From positions 66,413,322-66,477,321 of the forward strand of contig NC_086250.1 in the NCBI RefSeq assembly GCF_021018805.1: a stretch of DNA of 64,000 bases, written 5' to 3'. Shown piece after piece: positions 11,120-23,760 of the stretch (positions are counted from its first letter, which is position 1; the number at the start of each line of letters is the position of its first letter). Source of the stretch: Prinia subflava. Taxonomy: Eukaryota; Chordata; Aves; Passeriformes; Cisticolidae. The position numbers and the translations under genes are program-made. A model generated the notes under the pieces. It was given only the letters and a program-made list of their open reading frames with translations. It made no database searches and was not told where the DNA came from.

Positions 11120-11430
11120 CCCAGGTATCTGTGTGTCCATGTGAGTGCACAGCCAGCTGTGGAGGTGTGTGTGTGCTTCTGGAGCTGTCTGTGCCTGTGG
11201 ATGTGCCTTGTCCATGTCCCCGTGTCTCTGGGTGTGCAGGTCTCTGTGCTTCTGTGTTTGCTTGGATGCACATGGATGTTTTACATGTACAGATCCATAG
11301 GACTGTGTTTCTTGTTCCTAGAGAGTGTTTGTCTAACCCTCTGTGGCCCCAGAGGTGTGTGGGCACACACCTTCACTGTGTGTGTGCCAGCCCCACGCCT
11401 CTGCCCGGACACATGTGGGTGTGAGAAAGT
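11120..11430 (+). repeat. Degenerate TG-rich tract
   Basis: Roughly 300 bp is dominated by TGTG, CTGTG and GTGTC words without a fixed period. Both strands stay open for 75-125 codons because of this bias, with Cys/Val/Leu on the plus strand and His/Thr on the minus strand. It looks like an old, diverged dinucleotide or minisatellite tract and not a coding region. Confidence 0.55.
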
Positions 11431-11697
11431 GTGCCTGCATGCCAGTTTATAGGTAGGATTTGGGGGGAAAACTTGGATTTGGGGGGCTTTATGCCCTAAG
11501 ATTACCATTCAATGGATCATTTTATGTACACATCCCTGTATATCCCAGCAATCTTGATAAAACTCAACCAAATTAATGAAAAACTAGGCAGGCGTCTCAC
11601 CAATACAGCATTGAACTGAATTAAGGATTTGCTGGTAATTTGTGAGTTCTTTGGCTTCTTCTCAGTTTATGCCACCTGCTGAAGATTATTTTAGTTC

Positions 11698-11719
11698 TTT
11701 TGTTGTTGTTGTTGTTGTG
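11698..11719 (+). repeat. (TTG)n microsatellite
   Basis: About seven TTG/TGT units lie in tandem. It is a simple trinucleotide repeat in A/T-rich DNA. Confidence 0.9.
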
Positions 11720-12200
11720 TTTTAATTAGTTAAATCAGCTTTAAAAACACTCAGTTGGAAGACTGTGAAACAGAACAGCCTGGGACACAGGCTGGTACCT
11801 ATTTCAGCTTGCATAAGTAGATGTCTCATATTGATTAAATATTCATGAAAACAATTTGAAAATCACACAACCCACCTGATAAAATACATCTTTTAGGAAA
11901 ATTATGTTTTTCATTTTCTTGAAATGCACCTAAATCATGATGACTTCTTCTGCTGTTATTTATGTTGACAAATGTACCACAAGAAAAGGTAACTTCTCCA
12001 GTTATATTGGGAAAAATTGCACATTAAGTTAATTTTATTCACAATTAAGGTAATAGAAAAATTATACTTCTGTAATGTTCATCCTTTGAGTGAAACCAGT
12101 AACAATTCATGTAAATCCCTAATGAAGTGATTATCTGAAGAGCAATGCAAGTTAATTTTCCCCTACTAAAACATTTCATACTTTAATTTCTGTGAGTTTC

Positions 12201-12222
12201 TTGTTTGTTTGTTTGTTTGTTT
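12201..12222 (+). repeat. (TTGT)n microsatellite
   Basis: Five perfect TTGT units plus a partial unit lie in tandem. Confidence 0.92.
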
Positions 12223-14689
12223 GGTATTTGTTTTAAGAATAATGCTGTCCACTACCCTCAATATCTCTAGAGCCCTCCATTACATATAAAACATAAAACA
12301 CACTCCAAAATAGAAATTATATTAGTTGCTTAATTGCTCTGTAACTTAAAGACAAGTAAAATGGCATTGGTATTGGGTATATTAAAACTAGACTTTCATC
12401 CTGGAGCCAAGATGCTTTTCTAATCACTGTTGATGCTTGCCTGGGTTACTTGTGTTGATGACCTACTTTTAGGCTTCTACAAATAAAGGAATAAAGTTTT
12501 TTTAGGCAAATGTTGACACCTTGTCTAGGAGTAAGGTTCTAATTTTATCATTGAAAGACTGGATCTAAAGCAAGATGCAGGGGTAAGGTATCTTTCTGGG
12601 TTCACATAATGTTTTTACAGTTAAATAAATGTGATGAAGCAAAGTACTAAATCAGACTGGAAATCCAAAATAAAAGAAATACATTACAAACAATGCTATC
12701 ATTCAGTTCAGTGGTCTGTGTTACATAAGTGGAACTGAATTTGGAAATAAAGGCAGTGTAGGGACATGTAGTGGCATTAAAGAAAGAACAATTTGGATGT
12801 TTTGTGTGAGCACAACTCGCCCATGGCAGTGTCCTGCAGAACATAAATTGTGCTGTGGCTCACAGAGTCCTATATAAAATACTACAAGATATGAAAGACC
12901 TGGTTCTAATACTGCTTATGCTGGAGTCAAATTGCAATTTCATTTTTAAAGCCAGTGGGCTAAATTCTCTGTTTGCCTACAAGAATTCAGGTGGGTCACT
13001 TGAAATGTGCACCAACCAAAAGTCTGGTTTAGCAGTGCAATTTGAGAATCCAGCCTCAAGATTTCACAGGGTGTGAGATCCTGTCTGTGAGGCTGCTAAA
13101 TTTGCCAACACCATCCTACTGATTGGACTTCATCCTCTGATCAGTTTTTGAAAGCTGTCTCCAAAGTCCTATAAAATTTTATCAGGATTGTTGCACCTTG
13201 TTTGCTCCAACTTATACTACAGTTATTGCTCAGCTAGTATGAATTTGTGTAAAAGTCACTCTCAGGATGTCACAGAACACCACCAAGATGTTTGACACTC
13301 TCCAGGATCAGAGAACATTAATGTCAATGTGGGAACTGTTTAACTATGGCAAGCTACATAAGCTCTTGTGAAGATGGTGTAATATTGACTGTTGGGGCAT
13401 TTTCTCCTCATTGGTATAAAATTGAGAGCTGATTTAAAGCTTAATCAAGAACTTAGTGCAGGTCAGAGAGCTAAAGAGAAGATTGTCCTCTTGCTCTCTC
13501 CTAGTGTGGAGAATAAGTCTGTGCTTTAATCCCTGAGTGGGTTGTATTTGCAATGGAGGGGGATCCACAGCCAACAAAAGGGGGTGAGCAGAGGGAGAAT
13601 CAGCCACATCCTGCCCCTGCATCCAGCCCTAAAGTCCAGAGCAAAACCATGGTGGACCTGGGGTCCAAAGGTGGCAGGAAAGGAGGGGAGTATCCTTCAG
13701 TGGTACCATCCTCCTAATTCCCTGCCTGTGACTGTTTCTTGCTATGAATTCAGCAAGACAACTTTCACTCTGACAATCCAGCCCTAAACTAGCAGAAAAA
13801 AACCCTGGAACACATTTTGTTTTACAAAAACAAAGCATGACTGAAAACCCTCAGTTTAATTTAGCAATAGGAGTAAAAGGACAAAAAAAAATCCTCCAAG
13901 GCACAATGATGCCTGGGAATAGCCTCAATGCAATTGTCAGGTATTTCCACTGGGACAAAACCACAGTTCATTGTCAGGAGTGCTTTAACTATTGCAGATT
14001 AGTGTAATTTTTTCAGGTTTCTTTCTTCAGGTAAGCCCAGAATGTCCTGTGTGATCTCAGTGGATTTGCTGGCTTATCTATTGTCTTAAGAGGTGTTCAG
14101 ACATTTATTTCAGGGATGTGCAGGTTTTCAAAAATACTGCAAGAAATATACTGTCTTGTATCCAACTGCCTTTCAAGAGTAACGCAGCAAATTTTCATGG
14201 GGGGTAAATCACTGTGAACCTATCAAAGTAAAAAAGAAGATAAGTTACAGGAGCTACAGCAAATTATACAAAAAATAAGGGCTGTAAAACTATATTGCTT
14301 TTATCTGATACTGGTCCTCTCAAATATGAAATGATGCAGTTGGAACAATTATCATGTTCATTTTCATGGCTATGCTGAGATTAGGGGAGTGTTTGCATAA
14401 TCAGCAGTGATGCTGCTTGTGTAGGAACATATGGGCTCCTCGTGTAAATCAACAGGCTTTCCCAAAAATGTAAGAATCTGGTTAGCAGCTTTTCCAAACT
14501 GTCTAAGACCCAACATATCCACCTGCAACAGCATGTCCTTAACCCCAGGTACTGAGGCAGCCTTCCTTCAGAACCCTTTGAAGTCTGGTGGGTGGCTTGG
14601 ACTTGACAGTGTTGATGACCCTGCCCTTCAAAGTCACTTCCCAGTGCATCCAAAGGGATACAGCATGATCACCAAGTACATAAACTAGA

Positions 14690-15615
14690 TCAAATATGCA
14701 TCACACAAGGTGTGTAGAGAGGGAATCGCTGATAAACTTTTCATGGGTGAAATGGGAACTTGGATTTTTGGTGGATGCTGTCAGGACTTGAAATTCTCCA
14801 TCAGAAAAGTGAATAGAGAAAGGGAAAAAAGTTGTGAAAACAAAAAAAGATTGAGGAAAATGTCTCTGTACAAGACAAAATGGGGAAAACGAAGATAAGA
14901 AAATTGCTAGATAGAAAAGGGAAAAAAATATCAGTAGAGATACTCAAATGACTATTCAAGCTGGAAGAAAAGTAAATTAAATGATAAGCAAGTTGTGGGA
15001 AGAAGAGATTTTAAGGTAGATGAAGGTGGTGAAGTCAATGAAGACATTGTCAGACTCCAGAGGAAAATCAAGTAAGTCTACAAGAGAGAATCAAGTCAAA
15101 AGCTAAGTGGGTGACCACAAAATCAGGAAAATCATAGGACAGGACCATATTAGGAGATAATAATGAGATAATTGGTTTTTCGTGTGAAGGAGCATGAACA
15201 TGTTAGTTTAGAGTACCCTTTAAGAAACAGGGTACCTGAACAAAGGCATGCTGAATAGGGGAGGTAGACTATGCCAGTGAGAAGAAACAAAAATGCTCTT
15301 GAGAAAATGAGTAATGCTTGAGAAGAGAACAAAGGGAAGAATAAAATAGGAAGCAAAATGAAAGGATTGGGACTGGCATGACATCAGAGGAAAAGCACTG
15401 ACAAAGGCTGGAAGAAAGGATTGACAAAACAAAAAAAAAAATAAAGGAAAGAGTATCAAAGGGTGTGGGAGGTACAGAAAAGTCACCTCCCACTAGTACA
15501 GAGGAGGAGCTGAGGCCTGGGCTTGCCAGGAGGAAAGAGCTGAAGGGAACTTGAAAACTGAGTGAAATATTTGTCTAGAACATGACATGCTGGTGAAAGA
15601 CAGAGAGAAGAGGCA
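14690..15615 (+). other. Purine-biased tract, about 0.9 kb
   Basis: The + strand is roughly 70-75% A+G over more than 900 bp, with many GAAAA, GGAAG and AGAGAA words and few C or T runs. No short period is visible, so it is not a microsatellite. The bias gives long pyrimidine-coded frames (Ser/Phe/Leu-rich) on the minus strand, which are artefacts. No transposon family was recognised. Confidence 0.6.
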
Positions 15616-18013
15616 ATATGCAGAATGAAGACACTGACAGCACCCTCAGCTGAGAAATACAGTAAAACTTATACATCAGCTTCCACTCCTGTGAACAACT
15701 CCACTAAGGAGCCCACACACAATCCAGGGGCAATTTTTGTGTTACCTAAATGCTGCATCTGGAGAAGGGACACACAACTATATAACTGTATGATCTGGGG
15801 CTCTGTGGGTTGTGGTGGCTGCTCCTCACATGGCTGAGCTGACAGAGATCCTGCCCTGTGCTCCGTGAAGGAGGATGCTGCAGACATTCACAGAGGGGTG
15901 GGATTCTTATCTGGAATGAGCCCTGCAGAGAAGCTGGATGAGATAAGTGGGCAACAAGGGGCTCTGATTATATTGAGAGATTCTAAACCTCTTCCAGTAA
16001 AATTAATGTGTCAGGTGCCAAATCTAACACTAAAGGGACGTTAATGGCTTGCAACAGGCTTTGAACACTCTGTGGTCAAACCAATGTGAGGTGTAGAATG
16101 CGACCCCATTTGGAAAGGGTTTGAAAATCTTAAAAAATATTATTTCACACCTAAATTCCTAAAATTTATCCCTAAATATATTCCTAAATTTTTTCAGCCC
16201 TAAAAGTTGCTAAATATTGTTTGATCAGTGGTATGACTCCCTGCTCCACAGACATGTAAACAGCAGGGCTGGTACAGAAATTGCCTCTGTTATAGGAATG
16301 CAGGTTAAATAAATACACTCCTCCTCCCTGGTGAGGAAAGGAACGCTATGGGAAGCTAGTCTGGGGTTCTCTGAGAGGCTCCTAAACCAGTATTGACCTT
16401 GTTGTCCTTGAGCAGTTAAAAGTACAGCTCACCACACCAGGATGGTTGTCTATTTTCCATAACATAGCTGTGACTAGGTCTCCTCAGATCCCAAACTGTC
16501 CCCAGCTTGTATGTGCCAGGCCTCCACCATGGGACACCTGCAGCTGTGCTTGAGGGAACGTTTCTACATGGGTTTTTTTGCAAGAGATTTTTGGCTGAGG
16601 AATTTCTGGATCCAGTAGTTCCTAGCAATTTCTGTATTGCTTTATAATCATGATATATTATATTGTTATTATCAATTTAATTCACATTGGTTGCACCATA
16701 TAGTGAAGAAATTATCAGGAAAGCATGAGAAGACGTTCTGCTAGTGTCTAAAAATATTAAATTTGTAATGCTTAGCAGAAATTGGCTGCCCTACTGTTAG
16801 ACTCACATAGTAAGAAATGTGATAAAAATTAAGAAGCAAATTTTGGGGAGGTTTCCAGAACTCATAGAATGATTATTTTTTCCCTCTTTTTAATCTGTAT
16901 TTTCATGACAAGAGAAAGCAGAAAAACAGACAAAAGGATGGAGGAAAAAAGAAAGATAAAAATATGTGCAGTAACACATGTAGGGTTCAGTGCTGAGGTA
17001 TTAAAAGAGTATGCATGGATCAGCTCATGTGGCTAAGAAGTGTCAAAAATTATCTTTCTCTGCAAGACCATTTAAAATTGATATTTTTGTGCAAAAAATA
17101 TAATTGATTTTGTCATGACAAATCAGTTTTCAAAAAGCTTCCTTATAATTTTTTGTGAGATTGTGTGTGTATTTGATTGTTGAGTGTCACCAGTCATGAA
17201 TATGATGATGGACTTCTTTGCTTTTTATCATAGATTTTTAATGGCATTTTTACAAACCTTTAATAAGTCAGAAAGACATCTTCACTTTGGGTCAACTGAA
17301 ACTGCATTTGGCTCCGTTGTAAAATTTCCAGATGTTTCTGTAATATCACAAATTAAATACCTTAATTTTACCTTGTAACTGTTGTATTTTACCAGTATTT
17401 AACTCTGCCTTGCAAAAAGCAGGGGAGAAAAACACCCACCCGGGACATCAATGCAGTAATATTGGATTAAACTTTGGCAAAATTGTGTGAAAAGGATCCC
17501 TTACAACACCTAATAGACGTTACAGTGTGTTATTTGCATAGAGACTATTAAGTTTCTTGCTTTTCTTGTTATGAAATACTTGTCCATAAAATAATATTTT
17601 ACTAGAAAATTTGCAAAGTTTATAGGAATCTTCTTAGATATTTTCTAAACACTGTAAGAACACACTAAAGTATACTTGTTAAATCTTTCTTGCAAGTGTT
17701 TCCTTGTATTCCCTCTGGATTTCTTAATTGTGCTGCTCATTTTGTTCCTTGCAGCCACCATGGCTTTAGAGGAGCCCTGACAATACCAGAGATCAGCAGA
17801 CAATGCATTTTATTAAACAGGTGCAAGCTCATCCTACACTGACTGATGATGAGGTTGAGTTATCAGGCAAGTCTTTGGTCTCAGAAATTGGAGAAAAGGA
17901 GAGAAATTGTGTGGAAATGGTAGACCAACACTCAAGTCTGTTTCAGCCCAATACTCCTAAAACATACAGCTCAAGCTTCTCTATCACACCATTATTACAA
18001 AATGCATTTACCT

Positions 18014-18036
18014 AAAAAAAAAAAAAAAAAAAAAAA
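18014..18036 (+). repeat. A23 homopolymer
   Basis: Twenty-three consecutive A. Upstream sequence shows no spliced gene copy and no AATAAA at a suitable distance, so a processed pseudogene tail is not supported. Confidence 0.9.
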
Positions 18037-19014
18037 GTGGGCATTTACTTCATAACCAAGAAAAGAAACAAACTGTCTACCTCAGGTCTTAAAAGCAGAA
18101 CAAACCCCACTGCTGTTCCAACAAAAGCAACATGCAGCCCATGTCTCTTTCATGCATTCACTTGTCATTGTACCTGTCATAAGGTGCATTTACATATGGC
18201 CAATCCCACAGCTGATTCACTAAGATGATTTTATGGGTGAAAAGGGAACATGACTTAATGGAGTCACTCCAGGAATACAAATAAAATCAGATAACTTTCA
18301 GAGAATAATAGCTTTCCTTTCTGAAGTGGACTTTAAATCTCTAAGAAGAGAATAGCTCTGCTTAAAGCAATCTTTTTTTCTTCACTCAGAAGTGATCTCC
18401 GATTAATTGTGCAGTTTAGCTGAACTTTGCTTTCCGTGGTATCCTAGGAGAAAAGCTCTGACAGACTGGGAATTTTAACTTGTTTGTAATGTAAACTCAG
18501 TATACTGGTGGTGCTTTTTCAACACTCCAGAAACTGCTTGGGAGGAAAAAGAAATAAATAAAAAGGCTTTGATCCTCTGAGCAAACAAAGAGGGGAGAAG
18601 GAGGTTAAAAGAACCATCATTTGTTAAAGGCAGAGAAGGAAAATGTGGGAAAGGTGTTTCTATTTTAACAGTTTCAGAGGCTGTAAGACTCTTGGAAATA
18701 TCAGACACTTCAGCAGCATTAGAGGCTTCCGATAAATAAGATTTGATGCTTTATTTTTATTGTGTCATTGACATTTTTGAGATTTCTAAGGATTATGAAA
18801 TTCTCAATAATATCAGTCATCTAAACAAGACTTTTTTCCCCCAGAAGTAGATATCCAGGACAAAGCTTAGTGATTAATGCTAATACCCTGAGTACCAAGC
18901 TCAGATAAACATATTCCTAGTGGCATTATTCAGTATGAAGAAAGGATGAGTTTAGTCTGGAAATAACAACTGGGAGCTGAGATTTAATTTGTATATCAAA
19001 TTTTTGGCCAAAGG

Positions 19015-19048
19015 GCCAAATGTAAATTGAAGCCAAATGTAAATTGAA
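19015..19048 (+). repeat. 17-bp perfect tandem duplication
   Basis: The unit GCCAAATGTAAATTGAA occurs twice head to tail, followed by GC. The lack of any mismatch suggests a recent slippage event, or selection to keep the copies identical. Confidence 0.95.
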
Positions 19049-20863
19049 GCTTGCAGTAGCAAGGAGGGGTGTGACCCAGTCATGCCCTGTTGGCTGCTTA
19101 CCTCTGGGAGATGCTTCTACTCCCTAAAATGTAGTTATTTTGGCCAGTAGGTAAGATGAAGTCAGGTCTTATATTACTTCTACTTATGTGCCTGCCTATT
19201 CTGCATTTTTTTTAAGGAAGGAAGCAGACAAATAGTTCCATTTAAACCTAACTACCTTAAATCAATGTCCAGGGAACAGCTGCAGAGTAATAGGGTTTCT
19301 TAGTCCCTGTGATTTCCTGGCGAGGGCACAAGGTTCCAATTAGAACTTATCCTGAGAGAGTGCAGTGTCCATTAGGGCAGAAATGGATGGAAATAAGCCC
19401 TTTTCATGTAAGATTCTTCATTTTCAAAGACTGTACACAACGTTCCCTTTGCCTGAACGCAGCATTTATAGTTCCACAGATAATGACACCAGTAAGGACC
19501 TCATCTGGTCCCTCTCCCCCTCCAAAGATGGCATAAACTTTCTTTAAGTCTTTATTCACTGAGATTTGTTGAATGATTTCCTCAAAATCTGAAATTACAG
19601 ACATTTCACAGTCTCCTGCAAAAGTATATATCTTAAGTGCTTCATTGCTCTTACGGACAGAAGGTCTCCAAAAGTTTAACTAAATCCCACTTCTTGCATC
19701 CAAGCCTATCACTCTTATCCTCTCTGCTATGGAAATTTGAAGCAATTCAGTATTTTCTTTTCCATTCCAGCCTTTTATATTGCAAAAGGATTAGATTTTG
19801 GCTGTTTAATGTTCATTTAGGTAATGTTCCCCTCAGTCATCTCCTCCTGACTCAGTGAAATAACTGGTTTTCTTTTACCATTTGCTTTCTAAGTAGCTTG
19901 TTTTTCTTGCTGTTTTCCTTTTGCCTTCTCCAGTAGCTCGTCTGGACCCATATCCAAAAGATGAGTACAGACAATGAAAGGCTTGACTTCCTTTGTCTTG
20001 AATACAGCACTTCTCAAAGAAATCATTTGTACCATTTCTTTCTTTTGTTCTCCAAAAGCCAGTACTTTGACCAAAGAACCCTCAGGGGCTGCACAGAGCC
20101 ATAGGGGTGTCCTTGTCCTGTCACTTTTCCATTTGTTATATTTTTTCTTGACTGCTTGTGGTTATTCCCAGTTTGCGGCCACATCCACCTCCAACCAAGT
20201 AATTATCAGCTCTCATATCCACATTAATATTTCAGCAGAAAAAAATTTAAGGCAGTTTGAACAACCTGCTGCTTTGTCTTTGCCAGAAAGGGTCTGGGTG
20301 GGTTTCCCTTGGTTCAGTCACTGCTAAAGAGAGGGGCTGCTGCACTCTCTACCATGTGTCATGGGCAGAGTCTTCATACAGGGGAAGTCCCCAGACCAAC
20401 TCCAAGCATCAAATGTCCTGATGGATGCTGCAGAGCTGATGATGGACACAGATGTGTGATGGGTCCTCATTTGGGTGTTCCAGCTGTAGGCCCGTGGAAG
20501 GGCAGGAGCTGCTCCTGCTTTCAGGCACCACAGAGTCAGGAGGTCTCAGATGAGGTGTTTGACTTTGTTGCTGCAAACCCACACAGAGTTCATCTCCATT
20601 AAGCCTGATGAACGTGGCATTAGGCAAGAATCCAGAACTCCATGACCCCTAGACACACTTTGTGCCTCACTTGTTTTATATCTCTTCTTTTATTAAGGCT
20701 AAAACTTTTCCCTGGTCAGTCTGGAATATTTCCCAAAATGTCCAGGACATGGATAATGTCAGAAAGGTCCTAATGAAGCTGCCACAGGTACTTGACCCAA
20801 AGACTCCTTAGAGAACCCTTTGCATCTGTTAGGTTCATGCATAAGAGGGCACTAGTTACTGCC

Positions 20864-20881
20864 AAAAAAAAAAAAAAAAAA
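20864..20881 (+). repeat. A18 homopolymer
   Basis: Eighteen consecutive A with no retrogene signature upstream. Confidence 0.88.
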
Positions 20882-22574
20882 CCCACTCAGAAGAAGAAAT
20901 AAAAAGCTCATGTATCTAGAGTAATTCATGGACCACCTTAATATTGCAAAAAAAAATATTCTCTCTAGCCTTCAAATTAATCAACATGCTGTTTTAATAT
21001 GTCTCAGTGAATCAAAACACAGCCAGTCCAACTCACTTTTTCCTCACCATTAATTTCCAAGCCTTGAATTCCCCCTGAACAGGTGAGCAGCTGCTGTGAA
21101 GATTTAACTGGCCCAACTCTACCAGAGCACAAGCCACCACTGTGTATGAGAGAAGTCTTTTTTCTCTATCTAACTTGGTCATATTGGGACAGCTAAATAA
21201 TCACTCCTTGGATGCACTGGGTGAAAGGGAAGATTGGCGCCCATGTGAGAGAGAAATTTTTTACACTCTGGGATAGGGAGACACAGAGAGGCATATTCAG
21301 GCAACTCACAGATGAGTGTTGATGATTTTTTCTCTCCACCTGTAGTATAGGCAACCCCAAATGCTCATCTGATATGTTGGCTCTTGAACCTAGATCATAC
21401 TAAATAAATCACGTACCTAAGATACACTGTCTGATTATGGTCAGCAGGGCCTGAAATTGCAATGCCACTTACTGAATGGTCAACAGGGTGTTCCTAAGGC
21501 CTTAAAAAAGTTTCCATGTAGATACATCTGTATTTAATTGACAGGACTTATCTCAGTAGGATTTTAGAGTGCTGCAAATTTTTTTACAACACTTTTTTTA
21601 AAGCACCAAGTAATAGGTCCTCTAGCATGTCCCATTTTCATCCATTCCCATTTATGAGATGGTTTCCATGCCAATGATTACAATTAAATAATAATATAAG
21701 CAGTTATCAAAAATAAAAGCACATTTGGAGTGATCCATGTTTATCTTTAGAGACTAAGAGCTGCAAAGGTGAATGGATTGAGAGGGATTAAACAAAAGAC
21801 TAATTCTTCATTAGACAACCTAAGACAAATTAAGTGTGCTAATCTATTCAATATTTTTTCTAGCTATTTCCATTATTATCCATGCCAAAATTACTTTGTA
21901 TGTATTAATTCACCTATGTCTATTTATTAATTAAAAAAACTCACCTGAAATGCAGGTCTTGCATCCCATAGTCCTTTCTCAAGCAAAACTTCCCTGATAA
22001 CAGTAGTAGAAGGACTTTAAGATGTGACTGGAACTCTCTGTACTGCTCTTCTCCTAAAATAAAATGTAAATTCTTTCAATAAGATTCATGTGAGTGCATT
22101 TTCTATCTGTATTGATTCCAGATACTCTCTATATTTAATTAAGATATATTTTTCTGCAAAATTATGCATAGTTGTATGCAGTGTCCAATGGAAATGGTCC
22201 AGACTGTACCTGACCAAAAGAATTGATCTAAAATTTATTGCTGATTGCTGACTATTATTATATATTAATTTTTACATTCTTTTGATGTGTAATTGACTAT
22301 CTGTTTGCTAGATAAGTAGACAGAGAGTTATTGATAGCTAACTTGATTATCATGTCTTCCAAGTTCCAAAAAGGTTGTTTTGGGTTTTTTTTTTTCGGAT
22401 CAGCTATACATTAAAATTGTCAGATTCTGGCCTCCAAAATAATCCTTGGAGGAAAACAGGCTTATCATAAAATTATTCACAAAGATATTACCACGAGTAA
22501 GGGAAATAAGCCAGAGGCCAGGTAGCAGTGCAGTAGGAAAAGGTTGAAGGCTATGGAAGCTCAGAAGCAGAGCA

Positions 22575-23065
22575 TGACTCAACACCATGGTATCATATTG
22601 CTGTGGAAAGAGTAAAATTTCTACAAGGATTAATAAACAGGAATATTGTCTTCAAGATATGGAATGTAAACATTAATCTCTGCTCAACACTGGTAGGGCC
22701 ACTTTCGGCGTATTGTGCCCAGTTTTGAGAATTATGTTTTAAGAAAGACTATAAATCTCTAAGAGTGCAGAGAGTATCAACATGGAGAATTGTGTGGAAC
22801 AAATAGATTTGTCACAGGTAAGTAAAAGGCTTAAACTGTCACACAGAAGACTAGACCTCAGGAAAGGCTTTTAATTGTAAGGAACAGGAAAGACAGAATA
22901 AACTGCTGGGATATCAAAGAAGTTCCTTTCACCAAAGTGTCTAGAAAAATGTTACCCAAGACATGAGTTAGATAAGACATAAGTAAAATTGATCTTGATT
23001 TGGGTAATACCAAAGGAGATCAAGATCAAGACCTTTTGAGGTCCCTTCTAATGCTCTTCTCTCGG
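22575..23065 (+). mobile_element. Old CR1 LINE 3' fragment
   Basis: This is a diverged CR1 3' end on the + strand. At 22688-22735 it follows the conserved CR1 stretch coding for the reverse transcriptase C-terminus (GTAGGGCCACTTTCGGCGTA, then GTGCCCAGTTTTG). At 22850-22880 it carries the AGACCTCAGGAAAGGCTTTT block. At 23030-23060 it carries the 3' untranslated signature GAGGTCCCTTCTAATGCT. The 5' part of the element is absent, as usual for CR1. Divergence is far greater than in the 53.6-kb copy, so this insertion is older. The terminal short tandem tail is not intact. Confidence 0.78.
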
Positions 23066-23499
23066 TGACCTGAACATAATTCAGGGTTCCTATCCCAGGG
23101 TCTGTGTTTTGCAAACCCCTTGTGATGAGGTGCAGCAGAGGCAGTCAGAGCCAAGAGCATCACACTCCTCTTGGGGAAGAGAGGAGAGAATGGACAAATT
23201 GCAAGAGTAAGCAAAGTTGTCCTGCAAGAGAGGCAAGCTCTGCCATGCAGGGGCAAATCATGTACGTATGCAGGATAAGAATGGATCACAGGTCTCTGCT
23301 CAGCTCACCTGCAGAATCCTTATGAGTGACTTCAGTAAAGACAGACACGAATGTAAAGCCCATGAGCAGTCTCCCCTCTTACTGTAGGGACTGTGCAGAA
23401 GTCCCTATGTGTCTGCAAAACCAAGCATTAAATGAGCTCTAATACTAGGACAACAGAGAAACAAGAAAGGAAGGAGCTGCATGACTTGTGCTGTCAACT

Positions 23500-23760
23500 T
23501 TAAAGTCTACTCTGCGTGTTCACAGGCTTTGATACCCCGATGTGTAGGCAGCACGCTATATAAGGTTATAAACTTATGTATGTTTTTTGAATATTTGCAT
23601 AAGGAAATGAATGCAGTAAATCTGTTGACGTCGTCAATGCAGAACCACCGTAACTCTACAGCTTTCTGCACTGCAGTGATGATTATGAAACTAGTAGGTA
23701 GTTTATGTTATTAACTCAAGGCGTCATCTTTAATAAATACTCGTAAAGCACATCAGGGAA
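23500..23760 (+). promoter_or_regulatory. Possible isolated promoter/enhancer motif cluster
   Basis: Within 260 bp lie a strong TATA box (TATATAAG, 23557-23564), an octamer motif (ATTTGCAT, 23593-23600) and a palindrome of two CRE half-sites (TTGACGTCGTCAA, 23625-23637). Several CpGs occur although flanking DNA is CpG-poor. The combination looks regulatory, but no transcript or gene can be linked to it. A downstream open frame of 77 codons (23481-23714) begins before the TATA box, so it is not its product. Confidence 0.35.

Larger units (their letters stand above)
11430..14690. other. Unassigned A/T-rich DNA
   Basis: No gene or transposon family is recognised. Two small microsatellites lie inside, at 11698-11719 and 12201-12222. 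The stretch 11550-12150 is very A/T-rich and low in repeats, with octamer-like and homeodomain-like words. It lies about 1 kb from the CpG island, so a conserved regulatory element is possible but unproven. Confidence 0.5.
15615..22570. other. Unassigned non-coding DNA with small repeats
   Basis: Seven kilobases hold no recognised gene or transposon. The visible items are an exon-like segment with a perfect Kozak start at 17755-17820 (see findings), two A homopolymers (18014-18036 and 20864-20881) and a 17-bp tandem duplication at 19015-19048. Open frames are all below about 120 codons and unrelated to known proteins. Confidence 0.5.

Noticed and set aside
11037..11452. Cys/Val-rich and His/Thr-rich frames on both strands
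   Set aside because: Both come from the TG-rich degenerate tract. Opposite-strand frames of similar length point to base composition and not to coding.
12896..12970. Possible ancient SINE or LINE tail (CTGCTTATGCTGGAGTC-like words)
   Set aside because: The similarity to the conserved amniote motif is too short to separate from chance.
17990..18040. A23 run as the tail of a processed pseudogene
   Set aside because: No polyadenylation signal at the right distance, no recognisable gene copy upstream and no flanking target duplication.
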